The notes beneath the pieces are model-generated. The model was not told the DNA's origin and did no database searches. It saw only the letters and a list, made by a program, of their open reading frames with translations. The position numbers and the translations under genes are program-made. From the NCBI RefSeq assembly GCF_032854445.1, contig NC_088304.1, forward strand, positions 2,480,001 through 2,544,000: a DNA stretch of 64,000 nt, in the 5' to 3' direction. The stretch is from Liolophura sinensis. Lineage: Eukaryota > Mollusca > Polyplacophora > Chitonida > Chitonidae. Shown here one piece after another: positions 58,388 to 64,000 of the stretch. The stretch's first letter is position 1. Each line of letters opens with the position of its first letter.

Positions 58388-58398
58388 AAGGGTGGGGG
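58388..58398 (+). other. Polypurine tract
   Basis: aagggtggggg immediately before the TG of the 3' LTR; the position and composition suit a plus-strand primer. Confidence 0.75.
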
Positions 58399-59389
58399 TG
58401 TTATGTATGACTATTTAACGTTTTCATGTACTGTTAGTCTGCGGATCTTTGTGAAAGCATAACAGGCCCTGTTATATCTGTACAGCGCGGACCTGATCGA
58501 AAGCACCTTGTTCAATGCTTCGTTTATTTCATTGGCTGTTAATTCTGTGTTTAAGAATAGTTGAATCCACCTGGAACGTATATAAGCCGTGTTTTCTGTG
58601 CAGAGAGGAGGTATTTTTGCTGCATCCACTGGGAGCCAGGAGAGTGTGCGACGCTCTCGTATCGAGTCCATTATATTGATATGAGCTGGTGATGCCAGTT
58701 TCGTTTGGGAGGACAGATGTTTATGCCGGCACCGTTTGTGTACCACAGTAGTACTGATGTCTGGTTTATGTGAATTTCTGCTGAAGTCACGTTTATTGGT
58801 GTTCGGATCTTTATTTATGATTATACAGTGTTGACTGTGTAATTTGTTTAACACGCTGACCTCACCTGACCGACAAGGTCGTCAAGGACTCTAAACTGAA
58901 GTTTTCAGTTTTGCAAAGGACGTTCGTTCTGCCACAAGGTGACATTACTCTACGTCTCTGAACGGCTCGTTTGTGAGTTTCTGCGGGAGCTGTGACTGTT
59001 CTAAAGTGGATTATACCTCCATGCCTGTATTTACCCTGTGTTGTGCTCTGTGGGTGTGACGTCATTCAAAGGCTTGACTGTTCCAGTTCTGTGTAACCTG
59101 TGTACTGTGTTCGCGTTCGCTAACCTAGCGAAGTACCTGAATGGGACAATTTGTGACTTGTGTGAATTGTGTGTTCTTTACGTTGGATCTCCTGGAATAC
59201 GTTCCTTGGGATGCAAAGGTGAACTGGAAACTTTTAAAGACCGGTAATACTGATGTGTATGTTTTTTTATGTTGTTGCTGTTGAACTGTCTGAAAAACTG
59301 TACGTCTCATTTTATATATAAAACATTGTTTACATTGTAATATTGAGTCACTGAGTCTGTTTTCTGTTGCTGTTTTCAATACCGTAACA
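58399..59389 (+). repeat. 3' LTR (991 bp)
   Basis: TGTTATG to CGTAACA, homologous to the split 5' LTR throughout, with the LINE target present only once. The promoter TATATAAG and the 3' tatataaaacattg region are kept. Confidence 0.95.
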
Positions 59390-59393
59390 GTTC
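59390..59393. repeat. 4-bp target-site duplication, right (LTR element)
   Basis: gttc, followed by tagacgactgaatt as in copy A at 30839. Confidence 0.9.
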
Positions 59394-60592
59394 TAGACGA
59401 CTGAATTAAAAACAGAATAAAACAGGGAGTACCACGTATGCCAGATGATATTTAATGTTCATAAAATACCGTTATCGCATTAATAGAGGTTAAATACAAA
59501 TCAAAGATGATTGTTATTTTAGTAGTGGTCGAACAAAAACTCCGTTGTAGATAAGAAGAAAATACATCGATAATATTGGATAATTTATTCCCATATTTCA
59601 AAATCTATAGTTGCTTTTTCTTCTTTCATTTAACCCAGAACTGCGGAAATACAGCTGAGTTGGTCGAACGGCAGTTCAATATTATTGGTTGATATACCTG
59701 AAGGCCTAACATTTAACGTGACCACGGTACATTTTCACTAAAGCTGCATGTAGAGAGGAATCCATCGAAATAAACCTTGTTCAGGTTGGTCGAAGACTCA
59801 AAGCTTAATACCCCTTGTGTATCGTGCACATTCAAAAACCCAAAACAGTCTTTTTACCACATTTTATTAAAATTTTATTAAAATGTCCGTATTTGATACC
59901 AGTGGTGGTGAATAAATTTCTTGCAGAAGTCCAGTAAGGTTCGTATTTGATAAATTTAGCTACCCAATCTTGGTTAAATCTTGTGGAGAGGTAATGCTAG
60001 GTAAAAGTTCAGCAATAACTTCATTCAGTATTCAGAGAATTGCCATCACCCTCTCACCACTGCCCTCCCCCATCCCTCCCCTCTTTAAAATGAAACACAC
60101 CACCGTTTGCTACACACCACCATCATCAGACGGGGCTTCTCATTTTATAAAGCATAGCCAACGCTTCTCTAACAGCCACCATAAAACATCCCTTCTTGAG
60201 TCTGCTTAAGGCCTTCAGCTATTCTACAGGCTACATATTTATAACAGTATATAATAATACCTCATTGCTTTTCTACAGATTACCTATTTATAACATTATA
60301 TAATAATACATCTTGCTATTCTAAAGACTACCCATATATAACAGTATATAATAATATCTCATCGCTAGTGTAAATTGACAAGTAAATAATGCTACCCTTG
60401 TATACACAATGGCTAAATTTAAATATATGCAAAATAAATCATTTCTATCATATGGCCTGTAAATCATGATTAAATGTAATCTTTCCAGGATTACAAATTT
60501 AACCCTTCATTATCTCTTCCGCCATCTTGGTCATTAATAGTCTATTACATTTCCCGGACGTCGTCTACTTGCCAACAAATAATCTTCCAGGT

Positions 60593-62247
60593 TTAAGACT
60601 TCTGAGTTTTACCCTTAATGATCTCTTCGCCCATCTTGGTCAGTGACAGTCTATCACATTTCCCGGACGTCGTCTTTGGAGAAGAGTCCATGAGCAGGAA
60701 ATGTCCCGGCATGTAACCAAGACCATCTGGCGCAAGAGACGGTCTGAAGATGTCCTCGACACGCCGCTTGATATCTTCTGTGGTTATGCGTGCGTCTGGT
60801 GTGAGCGTAATACAAGCGCAAATCTCCTGGTGCAATATGTCGTCATCCACACCAACAACAACAACTTCCTCAATCTCTTCAAAGTTTTCCTGAATCTTCC
60901 TCTCCACGAATGAGGGAAAAATTTTCACCGAAACCCTTTTAAGCATTTCAGTCTTCCTACCTATGATGACGATTCGTCCGTCTTGGTGGATTAGTGCTAC
61001 ATCTCCGGTATGGTACCAACCGTCTTCGTCCACAATAGGCGCTCTGGAACCGTCAAGGTAGACATAAGCTTTGGCACATGCTGGTCCACACAAACAGAGT
61101 TCCCCCTGTGTTTCCACATAGACGACTTCACCTTTTTCATCCACCACTCTAACTTCGCAGCCAGAGCAGGGGTACCCAGCTGTAACGAGTTCAAAGCCCA
61201 GCGCTGTTGCTACCCTCAAACCGATGAATGCAAACATTCAGAAGAGCCGTAGGCGGAGGCGACGGACTCTGAAACTCGTAGCAAACTGTCTACAAACTTC
61301 GCACTCACCCTTTGTCCTGTGGCTAGCGAGGTGGAGAGAAACGGCATCCTGTTTAACAGATCAGGTCTTCTCTGTAAGCTGTTTAGTCTATATTCCATCA
61401 GTAAAGCAGCATCTGGGCGTTCAGAAGATAAAACGTTCACGAAGAACTCATCGTCTGACTCTGAGTTGACTTTCGCCTTGATGTAGACTGTAGTCAACCC
61501 GATACCAAGGTACATAATTGGTTGGCCGCCCATCCAAGACATCGGTCTGTCGTTAGCAACGATTGTGTCCTCTTCCAACTCGCAAAAATCTCCCACTGAA
61601 TACGCTCCCGCTAGGATTGAGGCATGGGTGTGCACAACGAGCTTAGGCATTCCACTACTACCAGAGGTCAACACCATCATCGCTTCGTCGTCGGCGTGCA
61701 CTTCGGGAAGGTCAACATCTGGAACCTGGTTGTCCTCTGTCAAACCGAAGAGGTCAAAGGTCGTTATCTTATCTTTATGGTCCTGAAATGTTGTCAGGAT
61801 GACGCTACGATGATGAGCCTTGCAAAGGTTCTCTTTAGATTGGTTCAATTCTGTTACAGTTGCCACGCATCCTATCCCTTTGGCGATCTTTGTAAATTCT
61901 TTCTCATCGAAGGATGGCGAGTTGATAACAGTGCCACCGGTCATGTTTATACCGAAATAAGTTATGGTCCAGTTTGTCGGTGTGTCCACAAGTATGGCTA
62001 CTTTGTCACCTGCTCTGATGCCATCTCTGACAAAATGTCGGGCCAACCAGTCGGACTTGTCTGCCACTTGTTTCCTTGTCAAGGTATCCCTGGGTTGTCC
62101 GGCTTGTCTGAAGACAAACGCCATTTTGTCTGGGTTGGCCTTCGCCAGCTCTCGTATTCTGTCCGGAATTGTGCGAGGTAAGTCGAACACTGCCGAGGGC
62201 GTCTGGATGTAGCTCATCTTGAGGTCGCCATATCCATGTTTCTCCAT
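60593..62247 (-). pseudogene. Second copy of the ligase gene, one-base frameshift
   Basis: The first part (62247-61216) is open and close to copy A through the P-loop and YGSSE regions. The second part (61237-60593) carries DGWYHTGD and the C-terminal Lys motif in another frame. The cause is a missing A in the run at about 61226-61228 (gatgaatgc, against gatgaaatgc in copy A at 32774). The product would lose the C-terminal hinge and Lys domain. The acceptor and start region are kept, so it may still be transcribed. The break could also be an assembly error; reads or transcripts would settle this. Confidence 0.88.
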
Positions 62248-62499
62248 GTCTGGTTCCCTGGAATAGAAATGCAAAGGAAGAAACAGTTGATATTCTTTTG
62301 TTTAGGTGGAAATTAACGGTGTTTGGAACTGAACATTGTGTGCTAGTAGGCTTTGAATTAGCCGCCCAAACTTCCTGCTAAGTGTGTGCTTGGGGAAGCC
62401 AAAGGTATATTGCCTTATTTTTTCTCTGGGGTTATATACTATAATAGTATATTACGTCAAAAGCGTGTCTGATTACAGACGAGAATGAGGGGGGATCCC

Positions 62500-62585
62500 C
62501 TAAGTATACTATGCTATACTATAATAGACTATGCTATAATATACTACACTATAATACTATGCTGTATGGCATGGCATGGCATATC
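62500..62585. repeat. CTATA/CTATG simple repeat, copy B
   Basis: Equivalent of 34035-34138, slightly shorter. Confidence 0.8.
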
Positions 62586-62810
62586 ATGGTAAGTCATGGT
62601 GTCCGGTCGGCTTGTAGAGTTGAGTGTTGAACTGTGGCGCGCCAAAACGGAGCAGTGGGTGGGTTGGATTGTCCCAATCGGGTTTCGTTTAGTCACCTGA
62701 TTAGTGCATGCATGCTTTTGCATTAATATATGGCCAATACACGAGTAATGCCTCCACGTCTCCATCATACCTTTACCACATACACCTTAATAATGCCATC
62801 TACACGTCCA

Positions 62811-63005
62811 AAATTCTATGATGAACATTAGTTTCATTTGTTCAGCGTACAACATAATACAAAATGATATATAGGAAAGGTCCACAGAAAGTGCATATGT
62901 CACTCCATACACCAAGCCACGATCTATAATCCAAAGGATCACCTCTCCTTGTCTCTATCTTCATACTATTGAAGTATACTGCAACAAACAACAACCAGTA
63001 ACAAA
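62811..63005. other. Short unique stretch, nothing recognised
   Basis: No homology to the flanking repeats and no open frame of note. Confidence 0.4.
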
Positions 63006-63361
63006 CACCATACGCTACTCTACTCTACTCTACTCTGTTATACTATACTATGCTATGCTATGCTATGGTATGCTATACTATACAGCGTACTGTACTGTAT
63101 TGTATAGTTATACTATACTATGCGGTCTACTAAATAGCAGCCAACACTGCAAAACACACTGTACTATATAACAACACAACACTACATACTACACTACATT
63201 GCGCTGCACTGCACTCTGATATACTTTGCTGATGTAATGTAGTATAATGCAGTATAGTGTAGTGTGATGTAGTGTAGTGTAGTGTAGTGTAGTATAGTGT
63301 AGTGTAGTATAGTGTAGTGTAATATGTGGCGTGTCATGGTGTGGTGCAGTATAACGCAGTA
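63006..63361 (-). repeat. Pentanucleotide satellite tail, reverse orientation
   Basis: tactctactctactctgtta, gctatgctatgctatggtat and then gtagtgtagtgtagtgtagt units; on the minus strand this is a CACTA tract following the head at 63625-63362. Confidence 0.9.
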
Positions 63362-63625
63362 CACACCTACGGCACATGACTCTGCAGTCAGGCTGTGAGC
63401 GTATCGGTGCCCGCCTGGGTGTCCGGCGTTCTGGCGGCCGTGCATCCAGGTAGGGAGTCGGGTTGACATGAGTCCACTCCTCACCCAGCTCTCCCACCAA
63501 TGACCCGCTAAAAATAGCTCCCCGACAAGAAATGGACAGGGGAACGTGTTGTTTATTGTTCACAAGCTACGCGATTTGCCCATCGGTGCGAGCGGAGCAA
63601 TGTTTCCACCCTACCTGGAATGTGG
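63362..63625 (-). repeat. Head of satellite-tailed repeat, copy 3 (minus)
   Basis: The reverse complement carries ggtagggtggaaac, cgtagcttgtgaacaataaa, actcatgtcaacccgactcc, gatgcacggccgccagaacg and gccgtaggtgtgtactgcgt, in the same order as copies 1 and 2 and followed by the same type of tail. Confidence 0.8.
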
Positions 63626-63638
63626 GGGACTGCATGTG

Positions 63639-63944
63639 TTAGTGAAAGGGAGTCATGGAGCTTTTAGGGGCCGTTTGTGTTTGTTTTGATGTTTGGCCAA
63701 CATTACCACTGAGCTTATCTTCAGGCGGTAGATATGGAGCCCAGGCATTTCCGCGGGTCGCTCTCAGTGCGCTGGACACGGTGGATTGTCTACTCGACAT
63801 GAACATTACAATGAACCAATTCGTCCAGTGGAGAGCTTTTACTCGACTCTGCTCTTCCATCGCAGTCCGCAGCGTCATTCTACCAACACGCAGTTGAGCC
63901 TTCACGATCATCATTTCAGCTATCTCAAGGGCCCGACTCGTCAC
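63639..63944 (-). other. Uncharacterised open frame, possibly an exon or element remnant
   Basis: 101 codons (LEIAEMMIVKAQLRVGRMTL, ALHWTNWFIVMF). No family recognised. GC content is above the surroundings, and it lies just upstream (minus sense) of the satellite-tailed repeat head, so it may belong to the same element. A plus frame of 80 codons overlaps it. Confidence 0.25.
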
Positions 63945-64000
63945 GATAAATCCTGCACGTACGAAGTGTGCTATTGTTGGGAAATTCCAGCTATGTCAAA

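Larger units (their letters stand above)
46862..59389 (+). mobile_element. LTR retrotransposon with Ty3/Gypsy-type RT and integrase-before-RT order, interrupted by a LINE
   Basis: Ends are TGTTA...TAACA, flanked by gttc duplications. Without the nested LINE the element is about 6.3 kb. Order: 5' LTR, primer-binding site, gag-like frames, zinc knuckle, aspartic protease (DTGAS), integrase, GPY/F-like segment, reverse transcriptase, polypurine tract, 3' LTR. Integrase ahead of RT with a Gypsy-like RT is the arrangement known for the Gmr1 group. RNase H is missing and several frameshifts are present, so the copy is dead. By eye the two LTRs differ by under ten substitutions and a few indels, which suggests a fairly young insertion. 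Confidence 0.92.
59394..62810. repeat. Segmental duplication, copy B, right part
   Basis: Matches 30839-34364 to the shared right edge at ctacacgtcca. It has two instead of three 3'-end blocks, a 6-base insertion in the ligase exon (gactct, near 61456) and a one-base deletion near 61227. Confidence 0.94.

Overview
The window is animal nuclear DNA. Genes are split by GT/AG introns, there is a TATA/Inr promoter with an untranslated first exon, and tRNA-derived SINEs, a Ty3/Gypsy-type LTR element, a LINE, a Crypton remnant and Polinton/Maverick remnants are present. The SINE core (a 'gtgttttacgccgtactcaag' type motif with a (AAAT)n tail) is typical of lophotrochozoan genomes, so a mollusc is the best guess. 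The species cannot be named from sequence alone.

Region 1 (1-13.5 kb): one well-supported multi-exon gene on the minus strand. It encodes a secreted animal haem peroxidase with a C-terminal thrombospondin type 1 repeat: 12 coding exons, all phases agree, 820 residues. A CRE/TATA/Inr promoter and a non-coding first exon lie at about 13.36-13.50 kb. Three of its introns carry three unrelated minisatellites. Region 2 (13.5-30.5 kb): no convincing gene. It holds large tandem arrays (compound CCA/GTA, 57-bp, 41-bp dimeric and 23-25-bp with ~286-bp higher-order periods), a candidate foldback element and many SINE copies.

Region 3 (30.5-34.4 kb): an intact ANL-superfamily acyl-CoA-ligase-like gene (minus) inside a ~3.8 kb unit that occurs again at 46.5-62.8 kb. 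Region 4 (34.4-41.5 kb): decayed Polinton/Maverick pieces, pentanucleotide CACTA-type satellite tracts attached to a repeated non-satellite head, and a Crypton-like tyrosine recombinase fragment. Region 5 (41.5-46.5 kb): SINEs and non-coding DNA.

Region 6 (46.5-62.8 kb): the second copy of the duplication, containing a nested series of insertions whose order can be read from target-site duplications. An LTR retrotransposon (46862-59389, TSD gttc) entered the duplicated copy. A full-length RNase-H-bearing LINE (46921-53125, 13-bp TSD) then entered its 5' LTR. The LTR element has integrase upstream of reverse transcriptase, the unusual order of the Gmr1 group, and it is broken. The second ligase copy is a pseudogene with a one-base frameshift. 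Region 7 (62.8-64 kb): another satellite-plus-head element in reverse orientation and one uncharacterised open frame.

Most interesting: the Gmr1-like domain order; a LINE whose 5' end carries a histone-N-terminus-like segment; a peroxidase lacking both haem-ester residues; an in-frame stop-free intron in that gene; and a duplicated ligase whose coding part is far more alike than its flank.
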